This document shows, in pieces, positions 9,610-18,494 of a stretch of DNA of 64,000 bases; positions within the stretch are counted from its first letter, which is position 1; each line of letters begins with the position of its first letter. The position numbers were made by a program, and so were the translations under genes. A model generated the notes under the pieces. It did no database searches. It had not been told where the DNA came from and was given only the letters and a program-made list of their open reading frames with translations. The stretch is from Mesoaciditoga sp. (lineage in GTDB: Bacteria; Thermotogota; Thermotogae; Mesoaciditogales; Mesoaciditogaceae). The DNA lies in assembly GCA_015491995.1 (NCBI GenBank), contig WGFY01000071.1, positions 1 to 64,000 of the forward strand, given 5' to 3'.

Positions 9610-10383
9610 ATGAACGTTCAAAATTTTATTCAGACGAGTTTCTTGGTCTGGGTGATGATCTTGGCGCGTATTACAGGATTGTTTTCGTTTTCTCCTTTTT
9701 TAGGAGCGACTTTTATACCGACAACGATAAGAGTGCTGATAGTCGTGGTTTCGTCTTGGCTACTTATGCCTTATGCAGGGGTTAGCATTTCGCTCTCCAC
9801 GCCAATTGGTATAATCGTATGGATGACATTTTTGAATTTCACAGTTGGCATGGCCATAGGGCTTTTTGCAACGATATTTTTTGAAGCGGTTCAATTTGCT
9901 GGACGAATATATGGTTATCAAATCGGCTTTGCAGTGGCGAATGTTTTAAATCCTCAAACTCAAACCCAAGTCCCCATACTTGGACAGTTAACATACCTTA
10001 TAGCTGCATTTCTATTTGTTTCCATTGACGGTCCGGGTATTCTTATGATCGCCGTGGCGAATTCTTTGGAGAAAATACCTGTTAACACACTTATCATTGG
10101 AACGGGCTTTGTCCCTATTTTTTGGAAAGAAGTTGGAACCATCTTTTCTGTCGGCATTCAAATAGGGTTTCCCATAATAGCTTTCATGCTGACCGTCACC
10201 ATTGTACTTGGAGTTATGGCAAGAATAATGCCACAAATGAACGTTTTCATGGTCGGAATGCCATTAAATGTTTTTGTGGGTTTGATCATGTTTTCGCTTT
10301 TGATACCAATATGGTTTACAATTTTTGGAAATTCGATAAGCTCTCTTTCAAATAAGATAGCGATTTTGATAAGTGGAATGTAG
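9610..10383 (+). CDS. fliR: Flagellar biosynthesis protein FliR
   Basis: Polytopic protein with FliR-type LARITGLFSFSPFLG and GVMARIMPQMNVFMVGMPLNVFVGL. Confidence 0.95.
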   Translation: MNVQNFIQTSFLVWVMILARITGLFSFSPFLGATFIPTTIRVLIVVVSSWLLMPYAGVSISLSTPIGIIVWMTFLNFTVGMAIGLFATIFFEAVQFAGRIYGYQIGFAVANVLNPQTQTQVPILGQLTYLIAAFLFVSIDGPGILMIAVANSLEKIPVNTLIIGTGFVPIFWKEVGTIFSVGIQIGFPIIAFMLTVTIVLGVMARIMPQMNVFMVGMPLNVFVGLIMFSLLIPIWFTIFGNSISSLSNKIAILISGM

Positions 10384-10390
10384 GAGAAAA

Positions 10391-11467
10391 ATGTGGATTG
10401 ATCTTTCGATCTTTGCCGATCCTGAAAAAACAGAAAAAGCCACACCAAAGCGCAGACAAAAAGCCAGAGAAGAGGGAAACGTTTCTCAATCTCCAGATCT
10501 GAATATGGCAGTTTCCCTTCTTGTGGTATCAAGCGTGGTCTATTTCACTTTTGGCTCTTTGTATTCAGGATTTTCGAAGATATTTTTGATCATGTCTTCA
10601 TCATTTTCAGGTGCTGCCTCAATGTCCATCTCTGAAGCCGGATATTATCTTGCATTTGCATTTTCCACAGCTTTGAGTTGGCTGATATTCGTCATGATCG
10701 CCGGTTTGATAGGTGCGATGTTGCCGTCTGTGCTTCAAACAAGATTCGTTTTCTCGATGAAAGCCCTCATTCCAGATTTGAAAAGGATCAATCCAATTGA
10801 GGGCATCAAGAAGATGTTCTCCTTTAGAACCATCTTTGAATTTTTGAAGTCCCTTCTAAAAGTTATCGTCATAGGCTATATTGGATATGTAACGATTGCG
10901 GGGGCATGGAAAAGTTACCTGATGATGTCACAACAATCCTTGGAAAATTCGTCTATTTTTTTGGGGAATTTTATATACCAGCTCCTTATGAAATTGGGAC
11001 TTGCGCTTTTGATCGTTGGAATACTGGATATTTATTACCAAAAATGGGAACATGAGAGATCTTTGAAAATGACCAAAAAAGAGGTAAAAGACGAGATGAA
11101 GGATTACGAAGGTAATCCTCAGATTAAAAACAAGCAGCGTCAAAAGATGATGCTCCTTGCTCGTAGCAGGATGATGCAAAATGTGAAAAATGCCAATGTG
11201 GTTGTCACCAATCCTACTCATTTGGCAGTAGCCATTGAATACGGAGAAAGCATGAATGCTCCCAAAATCGTTGCCAAAGGTGCTGGAGAAGTGGCTGAAA
11301 GAATAAAAAAAATTGCAAGAGAGTACAAGATACCAATCCTTAGAAATCCTCCGCTTGCAAGGGAACTTTTTAAGAACGTTGAAATAGGAGACGAAATTCC
11401 TTCAAGGCTTTACAAAATCATTGCGGAATTGCTTGTTACAGTGTACAAGATGAAAAGTGAAATATGA
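10391..11467 (+). CDS. flhB: Flagellar biosynthesis protein FlhB
   Basis: EKTEKATPKRRQKAREEGNVSQS, autocleavage motif NPTH; start at ATG 10391. Confidence 0.96.
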   Translation: MWIDLSIFADPEKTEKATPKRRQKAREEGNVSQSPDLNMAVSLLVVSSVVYFTFGSLYSGFSKIFLIMSSSFSGAASMSISEAGYYLAFAFSTALSWLIFVMIAGLIGAMLPSVLQTRFVFSMKALIPDLKRINPIEGIKKMFSFRTIFEFLKSLLKVIVIGYIGYVTIAGAWKSYLMMSQQSLENSSIFLGNFIYQLLMKLGLALLIVGILDIYYQKWEHERSLKMTKKEVKDEMKDYEGNPQIKNKQRQKMMLLARSRMMQNVKNANVVVTNPTHLAVAIEYGESMNAPKIVAKGAGEVAERIKKIAREYKIPILRNPPLARELFKNVEIGDEIPSRLYKIIAELLVTVYKMKSEI

Positions 11468-11476
11468 GGTGCGTTG

Positions 11477-13540
11477 ATGTCAAAGTACAACGATATTTTT
11501 GTAGCTGTTGGTGTTCTGTTTATAATTTTGCTTTTGGTTTTACCCATTCCCGGATGGACTCTTGATCTACTTCAAATACTTGATATCACGATATCAATAC
11601 TTGTTTTGTTGACAACCATGTACCTCAAAAAAGCCATAGATATCTCTTCATTTCCAACCATAGTTCTTATATTAACCATATACAGGGTTGCGCTGAATGT
11701 GGCCTCAACGCGCCTTATTCTTTTAGAAGGCAAGAATTTCGATGGTCACGTAATACGCGCATTTGGAAACTTTGTGGTTGGTGGAAACTACGTGGTTGGT
11801 CTTGTCATCTTCTTCATCATAGTTGTCGTACAATTTGTCGTGATCACAAAAGGAGCCGAAAGAATAGCCGAGGTTGCGGCACGTTTCACGTTAGATGCCA
11901 TGCCAGGTAAACAGATGTCCATTGATGCGGATTACAATGCCGGAATAATCACGGAACAGGAAGCACGTTCGAGAAGGGACGAGGTAAGACGCGAAGCTGA
12001 TTTTTACGGTGCTATGGATGGATCTTCAAAATTCGTTAGAGGGGATGCGATATCGGGTATAATAATAGTATTTATAAATATAGTCGGTGGGCTTGTGATA
12101 GGTGTGATCATGCATCATATGAGTATTGGTAGTGCTGCACAGACTTATGTTCTTCTGACGGTAGGTGATGGATTGGTCACTCAAATTCCAGCTTTGCTTA
12201 TGTCCACATCGAGTGGGATAATAGTGTCACGAGCCGCATCTGCGCACTCCCTTGGTCAAGATATAGTTAAAGAGCTTTCCGGAGAACCACGAGCGTTGAC
12301 GATTACAGGAGTGACAATTTTGTTGTTGGGGATTTTCACACCGTTACCAACTTTGTCAATGATATTCATAGGCTTCACAACACTCATATGGGGTTATGTG
12401 GCATCTCGTGTAACATCCAAAGAAAAAACTGCTGGCGAAGCGGTGGCAAGTGGGCGAGACGGGTCTTCACAGATTGCAGGAGCGGCTCCAATGAACACAC
12501 CAGCTGATATGTCTGATATCATATCAACCGATACCGTCGAAGTGGAAATAGGATATGGTTTGATACCACTTGCTGACAAAAGCCAAGGTGGAGATCTTCT
12601 TGATAGAGTAACCATGGTTAGAAAGCAGATTGCATATGAACTTGGTCTTGTGATAAGTCCCATAAGAGTTCGTGACAGCGTGTTGCTGAAGCCAAATGAA
12701 TACATCATAAAGATAGTTGGCTCTGAAGTGGCACGATACGAGATTTTTCCAAATAGACTTCTTGCAATGAATCCTGGTGTAGTAGAAGAAAAGATGGAAG
12801 GAATTCCAACAAAAGAACCTGCATTTGGACTTGAAGCTTTTTGGATCACGGAAGAACAAAGAGAAAAAGCCAGAGGGCTAGGATATACTGTTGTAGATGC
12901 CCCAAGCGTTTTTGCCACGCATTTAACTGAGGTTTTGAGAAATCATTCATCGGAGCTTTTGGGAAGAAGAGAGATGGAGATGTTGATAGATGGGTTAAGG
13001 CAGAAAATTCCTTCCCTCGTTGACGAGTTAATTCCTGGTATAATGAAGGAACATATTGGGCGTAGAGTTTTGCAAAGGCTCTTGGAAGAGAAGATCTCGT
13101 TACGTAACCTTCCACTGATATTCGAATCTCTTATAGAGCATGGCGAAAAAACGTCGAGTATATCTGAACTTGTCAAAGAAGTAAGAATTTCTTTAAAGCG
13201 CCAAATCAGTGAATCCGCGAAATCAGAAGACGGTTACGTTCATGCTGTGGCGCTGTCTCAAAGCTTGGAAGAGAAGTTGAGCGAATCAACGATCGTTTCT
13301 GAGGACAGAAAGATATTCAGCATCAACCCGGATATGATGTCGAAGATCGTGGATTCCATAGCATCGTCGTTGAAGAAGATAATGGAAAAAGGAAATTATC
13401 CTGTGATCATGTGTTCAGCTTCTATAAGAGAGGCGATGGCGAGGTACGTTCTTAAAAATATACCTAAGATACAAGTGGTGGCTTACGAAGAGATGACCGA
13501 TGATGTTAAACTAAAGATAGAAGAAATCGTTAATGTGTAA
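11477..13540 (+). CDS. flhA: Flagellar biosynthesis protein FlhA
   Basis: DAMPGKQMSIDADYNAGIITEQEARSRR, GDAISGIIIVFINIVGG. Confidence 0.97.
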   Translation: MSKYNDIFVAVGVLFIILLLVLPIPGWTLDLLQILDITISILVLLTTMYLKKAIDISSFPTIVLILTIYRVALNVASTRLILLEGKNFDGHVIRAFGNFVVGGNYVVGLVIFFIIVVVQFVVITKGAERIAEVAARFTLDAMPGKQMSIDADYNAGIITEQEARSRRDEVRREADFYGAMDGSSKFVRGDAISGIIIVFINIVGGLVIGVIMHHMSIGSAAQTYVLLTVGDGLVTQIPALLMSTSSGIIVSRAASAHSLGQDIVKELSGEPRALTITGVTILLLGIFTPLPTLSMIFIGFTTLIWGYVASRVTSKEKTAGEAVASGRDGSSQIAGAAPMNTPADMSDIISTDTVEVEIGYGLIPLADKSQGGDLLDRVTMVRKQIAYELGLVISPIRVRDSVLLKPNEYIIKIVGSEVARYEIFPNRLLAMNPGVVEEKMEGIPTKEPAFGLEAFWITEEQREKARGLGYTVVDAPSVFATHLTEVLRNHSSELLGRREMEMLIDGLRQKIPSLVDELIPGIMKEHIGRRVLQRLLEEKISLRNLPLIFESLIEHGEKTSSISELVKEVRISLKRQISESAKSEDGYVHAVALSQSLEEKLSESTIVSEDRKIFSINPDMMSKIVDSIASSLKKIMEKGNYPVIMCSASIREAMARYVLKNIPKIQVVAYEEMTDDVKLKIEEIVNV

Positions 13541-13551
13541 AGGTGGAGCAC

Positions 13552-14646
13552 ATGAAATTAGAAAAGATTCTTGCCGCTAATATGGCAGAAGCGATGATAA
13601 AAGTGAAAAACGAGCTTGGAAGTGATGCTATAATTCTACAAACTCGACGCGTAAAACGAGGGGGGTTCCTTGGCATAGGAGCTAAGATATATGTTGAAGT
13701 TACTGCCATGCAAGAAGATGTTAAGAAGCCGTCCGTATCTTTGCAAAGAGAACAGCCTATAGGACAAGAATCCACTTCACAATTGAAAATGGAATTGGAA
13801 GATATAAAACACACGTTAAAATCGGTCAATGACAAACTCTTATCCGTTCACACGAGTGGAAGATTTCCAGAACCATTTGAAGGCATTCATTCCAAGCTTA
13901 TAAATTCTGGGCTCTACCAATCTGAAGCTGCTTCAATTGTAGAAGGGGTGGCACAGAACATGACACCAATTGAAGCAAGAGACAAGACAAGACTTTCTAA
14001 AGCTCTAAAGGTGCGTTTTGACGATATGGTTAAAACCGAAAGGGTGATATTCAGCGCTTCGCAGAAGGCGATTGTTGTTGGACCAACAGGTGTTGGAAAA
14101 ACGACAACTCTTGCCAAAATAGCCGCCATGATGAAGATGAAAGAGAAGATCCCGTTGACAATTGTAACTTTAGATACTTACAGAATAGCCGCGGCCCAGC
14201 AACTTAAAACTTACGCCGATATCATGCATATACCCTTTAAAGTCGTTTACACCCCACAAGAAGCCGAAGAGATTTCTTCCAGCGTGAAGGACAATTTGAT
14301 CATAGTCGATACGGCTGGAAGAAGCCAAAAGAACGAATTGAAGATCACGGAGACTTTTTCGTACGTTCGTAGCATAAAACCGAATTTGATTTTTTTGGTG
14401 ATCGATGCAACGAAAAAAAGATCGGATGTCGAAGATGTAATAGAACATTTTTCTCTGATGAGTCCAACGCACGTGATACTAACAAAGTTAGATGAAACCT
14501 CTTCTTTAGTTGGGATCTTAGAAGCTTTGAAAAATTCGGGCTTGCCTTTAAGCTTTGTGACAAACGGTCAAAATGTGCCAGAAGACATAATGTACGCTGA
14601 TGAAGTGAACATACCTTCTCTACTCGTTCAGGAGGTACTTAAATGA
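13552..14646 (+). CDS. flhF: SRP-family GTPase FlhF
   Basis: VVGPTGVGKTTTLAKIAA, TLDTYRIAAAQQLKTYADI, VDTAGRSQKN; N-terminal FlhF-type basic region. Confidence 0.95.
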   Translation: MKLEKILAANMAEAMIKVKNELGSDAIILQTRRVKRGGFLGIGAKIYVEVTAMQEDVKKPSVSLQREQPIGQESTSQLKMELEDIKHTLKSVNDKLLSVHTSGRFPEPFEGIHSKLINSGLYQSEAASIVEGVAQNMTPIEARDKTRLSKALKVRFDDMVKTERVIFSASQKAIVVGPTGVGKTTTLAKIAAMMKMKEKIPLTIVTLDTYRIAAAQQLKTYADIMHIPFKVVYTPQEAEEISSSVKDNLIIVDTAGRSQKNELKITETFSYVRSIKPNLIFLVIDATKKRSDVEDVIEHFSLMSPTHVILTKLDETSSLVGILEALKNSGLPLSFVTNGQNVPEDIMYADEVNIPSLLVQEVLK

Positions 14647-15491
14647 TTCGTGATCAGGCCACGACGCTGAGAAACGAATTGGGAACAGCCCGCTTTGTCG
14701 TTATCGCGTCCGGCAAAGGCGGCGTGGGAAAATCCATTGTAACTTTAAACACGGCCGTTTCACTTGTAAACAGCGGAAAGAAAGTGCTGGTAATAGACAT
14801 GGACGTGGGCTTTGCAAATTTGGACGTGTTGGCTGGGATAAACGTTAAACATAGCCTCAAAGATTTTTTCAACGGCTTTGCACTTGAGGACGTGTTAGAA
14901 AGGACCAAGTACGGCTTTTGGCTTTTAAGCGGCGGAAACGATGCAAACGATATATACGCTTTTCAAATGGGGGAAAAGGAGAGATTTTTTTCTGAATTTC
15001 AAATTCTTGGAAGCGAGATGGACTACATACTGATAGATATGGGAGCAGGGTATTCAAAAGAAATGGATAGCGCTTACACCATTGCGGATGATTTCGTGTT
15101 GGTTTTAACGCCAGAGCCAACGGCAATTATGGACGGTTACACCTTTTTGAAGATCTTGTCCATAAAAGGGCTTGAAAGTAGGCTGTTTTTGATGGTTAAC
15201 ATGGCTAACGATCTATCAGAGGGGCGCTTGCTTGGAAAAAGGTTTCAAGAAATAACGTCAAAATTCACATCACTCCAATTCGAGAAATCGTATTCAATGC
15301 TCATCGATCCAAGGGTAAAACGTTCTGTTAGAGAGCAAAAGCCATTTGTGCTGTCTTACAAGCATATACAGCCAACTTTTGGGATCATGGGGATAACATC
15401 TGCCATCATGGGCGAAGACGTGGAAGTTGAAAACTCTCGGAAATCTGCGTTCACAGATAAGATAAAAAAATTTTTCAAATGGGGGAGATAA
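14643..15491 (+). CDS. flhG: Flagellar MinD-like ATPase FlhG/FleN
   Basis: SGKGGVGKSIVTLN deviant Walker A, MDVGFANLDVLAG; adjacent to flhF. Confidence 0.93.
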   Translation: MIRDQATTLRNELGTARFVVIASGKGGVGKSIVTLNTAVSLVNSGKKVLVIDMDVGFANLDVLAGINVKHSLKDFFNGFALEDVLERTKYGFWLLSGGNDANDIYAFQMGEKERFFSEFQILGSEMDYILIDMGAGYSKEMDSAYTIADDFVLVLTPEPTAIMDGYTFLKILSIKGLESRLFLMVNMANDLSEGRLLGKRFQEITSKFTSLQFEKSYSMLIDPRVKRSVREQKPFVLSYKHIQPTFGIMGITSAIMGEDVEVENSRKSAFTDKIKKFFKWGR

Positions 15492-15494
15492 GAG

Positions 15495-16169
15495 TTGGCT
15501 TACTTCCTCGAAGAAGTAGATATTAGTCGAATAAAGCCTGGTTTGCCTTTAAGAATAGAGGTCAGTTCAACGATAGGATTCAGCGGTGGAATTTTCAAAT
15601 CAAATGTGGAGGACGTCAAGAATGGAATCGTAGAGGCGTCTATGCCTTCTCTAAGTGGAAGGCTTGTACCCTTTCCAGCCGGAATGATCGTGAGACTTTC
15701 AGCTGTGGATAAGATGTCCTTGTACGTTTTTTATGGAGTTGTCATTGAAAACGAAGAAGAAGATGGTATCCCAGTAACGTTCTTTAAGATTAGAGGAAAG
15801 ATCAGAAGGGTACAAAGAAGGCGTTTCCTCCGTATAAAATTCGTTTCTAATGGAATGCTAGAAATGTCAGAAACGGGTGAAAAAAGCCCTTTTACGAGTT
15901 TGGATATCAGTGCAGGTGGGATGAAAATAGTTACCGAAGCTCGCTTGAATTCTGACATGATCGTTCGCATCAATTTTGAATTTGAAGAGGGGCTTGAGTT
16001 TAAAAATCAAGAAGCCAAAGTTGTGAGGGAGATCAAAGAAATTGAAAATGAGAAAGATCTCTTATCCTACGGACTTTCATTTTTTGGCGTGCCCCTGTCC
16101 ATGCAAGATAAGATAATGAGATTCATTTTTAAATTGGAGTTGAAGTCGAGAGGAGGAAATAGAGATTGA
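15495..16169 (+). CDS. YcgR-like PilZ-domain protein
   Basis: RRVQRRRFLRIKF and SLDISAGGMKIVTE PilZ c-di-GMP-binding motifs. Confidence 0.9.
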   Translation: MAYFLEEVDISRIKPGLPLRIEVSSTIGFSGGIFKSNVEDVKNGIVEASMPSLSGRLVPFPAGMIVRLSAVDKMSLYVFYGVVIENEEEDGIPVTFFKIRGKIRRVQRRRFLRIKFVSNGMLEMSETGEKSPFTSLDISAGGMKIVTEARLNSDMIVRINFEFEEGLEFKNQEAKVVREIKEIENEKDLLSYGLSFFGVPLSMQDKIMRFIFKLELKSRGGNRD

Positions 16170-16783
16170 AATGGAAAGACCGGTTAAACGATATGCAGCT
16201 TGATGTTCTAAAAGAAATGGGGAATATAGGAGCTGGAAATGCCGCGACGGCTCTCTCGAACATGATAGAAAAGAATGTGGATATAGAAGTTCCCAAAGTC
16301 AGGATTGTCGATCTTTCAGAACTTTACAAAGTTCTCAAATCTCCTGAAGAGATAACTGCCGCAACGGTGGTTGCGGTAAAGGGTGAAGCCCCAGGAAAGA
16401 TGCTGATGCTTTTTGAATCCAAATCGGCAAAAAAGTTAATTTCATTTTTGATAGGTCAAGAGCCAGAAGATCTAACGAAATTGGACGAGATGCAATCATC
16501 TGTTCTCATGGAAATTGGAAACATCATGTGTTCATCTTACATAATAGCCCTTTCGAACCTTACGTCTCTTTTTTTGGAGAGCGGTGTTCCAACGTTGGCT
16601 GTCGATATGATAGGTGCTATTATATCCGAAACTTCGATCTTGGCTGCTGAGGATTACGATGACGTGATAATGGTAGAAAATCTTTTAAAGATTCGCGATG
16701 GGGGAAACGTAAATGGGTTTATGATGATGTTTCCAGAATCTCAAAGCCTTGGAAAGATGTTCTCAAAATTTGGAATTCAATGA
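16166..16783 (+). CDS. cheC: Chemotaxis protein CheC
   Basis: DVLKEMGNIGAGNAATALSNMI and second phosphatase-like motif SSVLMEIGNIMCSSYIIALSNLT. Confidence 0.93.
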   Translation: MKWKDRLNDMQLDVLKEMGNIGAGNAATALSNMIEKNVDIEVPKVRIVDLSELYKVLKSPEEITAATVVAVKGEAPGKMLMLFESKSAKKLISFLIGQEPEDLTKLDEMQSSVLMEIGNIMCSSYIIALSNLTSLFLESGVPTLAVDMIGAIISETSILAAEDYDDVIMVENLLKIRDGGNVNGFMMMFPESQSLGKMFSKFGIQ

Positions 16784-16793
16784 GGCCACCGTA

Positions 16794-17273
16794 ATGGGAA
16801 CTAAGATCATAATAGGCATAGGAGAGTATGCGGTTGTTTCCAATCCAACTGTTTTGGTTACTTTAGGATTGGGATCTTGCGTAGGTGTTTGCCTTAGAGA
16901 CAAACGCACTAAAATTGGTGGAATGATCCATGTGATGCTGCCAGAAGCGAAAAATAATTCAGGAAAATTAAGTAAGTACGCGATCCCAGGTGTGAAGATC
17001 ATGGTGGATGAGATCGTAAAAAAAGGTGGAAATTTACGTGATTTGGAGGCAAAAATTGCGGGCGGAGCTTCGATGTTTCAAACGAAGGGATTCAATATAG
17101 GAAAAAGAAATGTCGAGAAGATAAAAGAGATCCTTGTATCCCTTAGAATACCGCTGCTTGCTGAAGATACTGGGAAAAATCGTGCGAGAAGCATAGAATT
17201 CCACCTAGAAACAGGTGAACTCTTCATTAAAAAGGTTGGTGGGAAAGAAAAGATTGAGCTTTCCAAAATATAA
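16794..17273 (+). CDS. cheD: Chemoreceptor glutamine deamidase CheD
   Basis: LGLGSCVGVCLRDKRTKIGGMIHVMLPEA, KIAGGASMF; start at ATG 16794. Confidence 0.95.
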   Translation: MGTKIIIGIGEYAVVSNPTVLVTLGLGSCVGVCLRDKRTKIGGMIHVMLPEAKNNSGKLSKYAIPGVKIMVDEIVKKGGNLRDLEAKIAGGASMFQTKGFNIGKRNVEKIKEILVSLRIPLLAEDTGKNRARSIEFHLETGELFIKKVGGKEKIELSKI

Positions 17274-17484
17274 ATTGTGGTTTTATGTTTTTTTAACATT
17301 TGCCATTTTCTTTTTACTTCTTAATCTTGCTGGTGGAAGAACTTTCGTGGAAGCTGTTGTAAGATCGATGATATCATCTGTTGTAGTTGAAGTGTTGGTT
17401 TATTTGGTGTACGCTGTTATTTTCAAAGAAAAAAATGGGAAACTTAAAGGAAGTTTTTTTGATAAAAAGGATTCAGACAAATGA
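17254..17484 (+). CDS. Small two-TM hypothetical protein
   Basis: ORF between cheD and fliA with hydrophobic segments; probable TTG start at 17254. Confidence 0.55.
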   Translation: MSFPKYKLWFYVFLTFAIFFLLLNLAGGRTFVEAVVRSMISSVVVEVLVYLVYAVIFKEKNGKLKGSFFDKKDSDK

Positions 17485-17500
17485 AGTGGGGTGATGATTT

Positions 17501-18199
17501 CTGCTAAGAGGATATGTGGACAAAGAATGGGCGGTAAAGGAGTTCACCCCGTTAATTCGAAAATTTGCATATGATCTCGCAAAATCTCTTCCTCCTTCCG
17601 TTGAAGTGGATGACCTTGTCCAAGAAGGTGTGGTTGGACTGCTGGGGGCAATAGAGCGTTTCGATCCTTCAAGACATGTGAAACTTTCCACTTATGTTGT
17701 GACGCGAATAAAGGGAGCCATGTTGGATTACTTAAGAAGCATAGATTGGGTGCCAAGAACTTTAAGAAAAAAATTAAAGGCGATCGAGCGTGCCAGAATG
17801 AAATTCATAAGAGAAGATCCAAACGTAGTCACGGTCAAAATCGCTGAAGAATTAGGTATAAATGTAAAAGAAGTTGAAATAGTAGAGCGTGAGATACTTC
17901 GAAATCAGATACTCTCTTTGGATAAATACCTTCTTTCTAATGAAGAAATAGGGGACTTAATCCCTTCTAAAGATCGTACTCCAGAGGAATTATACGAAGA
18001 TGAAGAGATGATTTTAAAACTTAAAGAGGCAATCGACAGTCTAACGAATAGAGAAAGGTTGTTGCTATCGTTGTATTATGATGAGGATCTAACTTTTAAG
18101 GAGATAGCTCAAGTTTTGGGTATAAGTGAATCTAGAGTTTGCCAGATTCATTCGGTTGCGCTTTCAAAAATAAGGGGTGAGTTGAAAGGGATGAATTGA
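17501..18199 (+). CDS. fliA: Flagellar sigma factor (FliA/WhiG family)
   Basis: VDDLVQEGVVGLLGAIERFDPSR, DYLRSIDWVPRTLRKK, SLYYDEDLTFKEIAQVLGISESRVCQIHS; start proposed at CTG 17501 (provided ORF starts at GTG 17516). Confidence 0.92.
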   Translation: MLRGYVDKEWAVKEFTPLIRKFAYDLAKSLPPSVEVDDLVQEGVVGLLGAIERFDPSRHVKLSTYVVTRIKGAMLDYLRSIDWVPRTLRKKLKAIERARMKFIREDPNVVTVKIAEELGINVKEVEIVEREILRNQILSLDKYLLSNEEIGDLIPSKDRTPEELYEDEEMILKLKEAIDSLTNRERLLLSLYYDEDLTFKEIAQVLGISESRVCQIHSVALSKIRGELKGMN

Positions 18200-18200
18200 T

Positions 18201-18494
18201 TTGTTAAGACCCGTTGATCTACAGGTTGTGATCGTTAAGGGAATTGACAACGCTCAGAATATCAGCTATTCTCAGCAGATGATGAGCTCAGCTCAACAAA
18301 CGACAAGCCTTGAAGAGCAAAAGAAAGCTACGCTCAATCAAAACAGAGTACTTTCAAGAAATGAGACTAAAAATCTCAACTTTTACAACTCAACGGAAGA
18401 GGAAAATGGGGCATCTTACCAGTACAAAAAACGAGAAAAAAACAAAAAAAATTCTGATCCGTATCGAGGAAAGGTGATCGACGTACGATTGTGA
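18201..18494 (+). CDS. Small hydrophilic flagellar-locus protein of unknown function
   Basis: 97 aa; N-term LLRPVDLQ, Q-rich middle, C-term DPYRGKVIDVRL; lies between fliA and mfd. Confidence 0.7.
   Translation: MLRPVDLQVVIVKGIDNAQNISYSQQMMSSAQQTTSLEEQKKATLNQNRVLSRNETKNLNFYNSTEEENGASYQYKKREKNKKNSDPYRGKVIDVRL

Noticed and set aside
12394-12918. 174 aa minus-strand ORF inside flhA (and similar long antisense ORFs, e.g. 18990-19514, 58463-59311)
   Set aside because: Antisense shadows of well-supported conserved genes; no recognisable motifs or SD.
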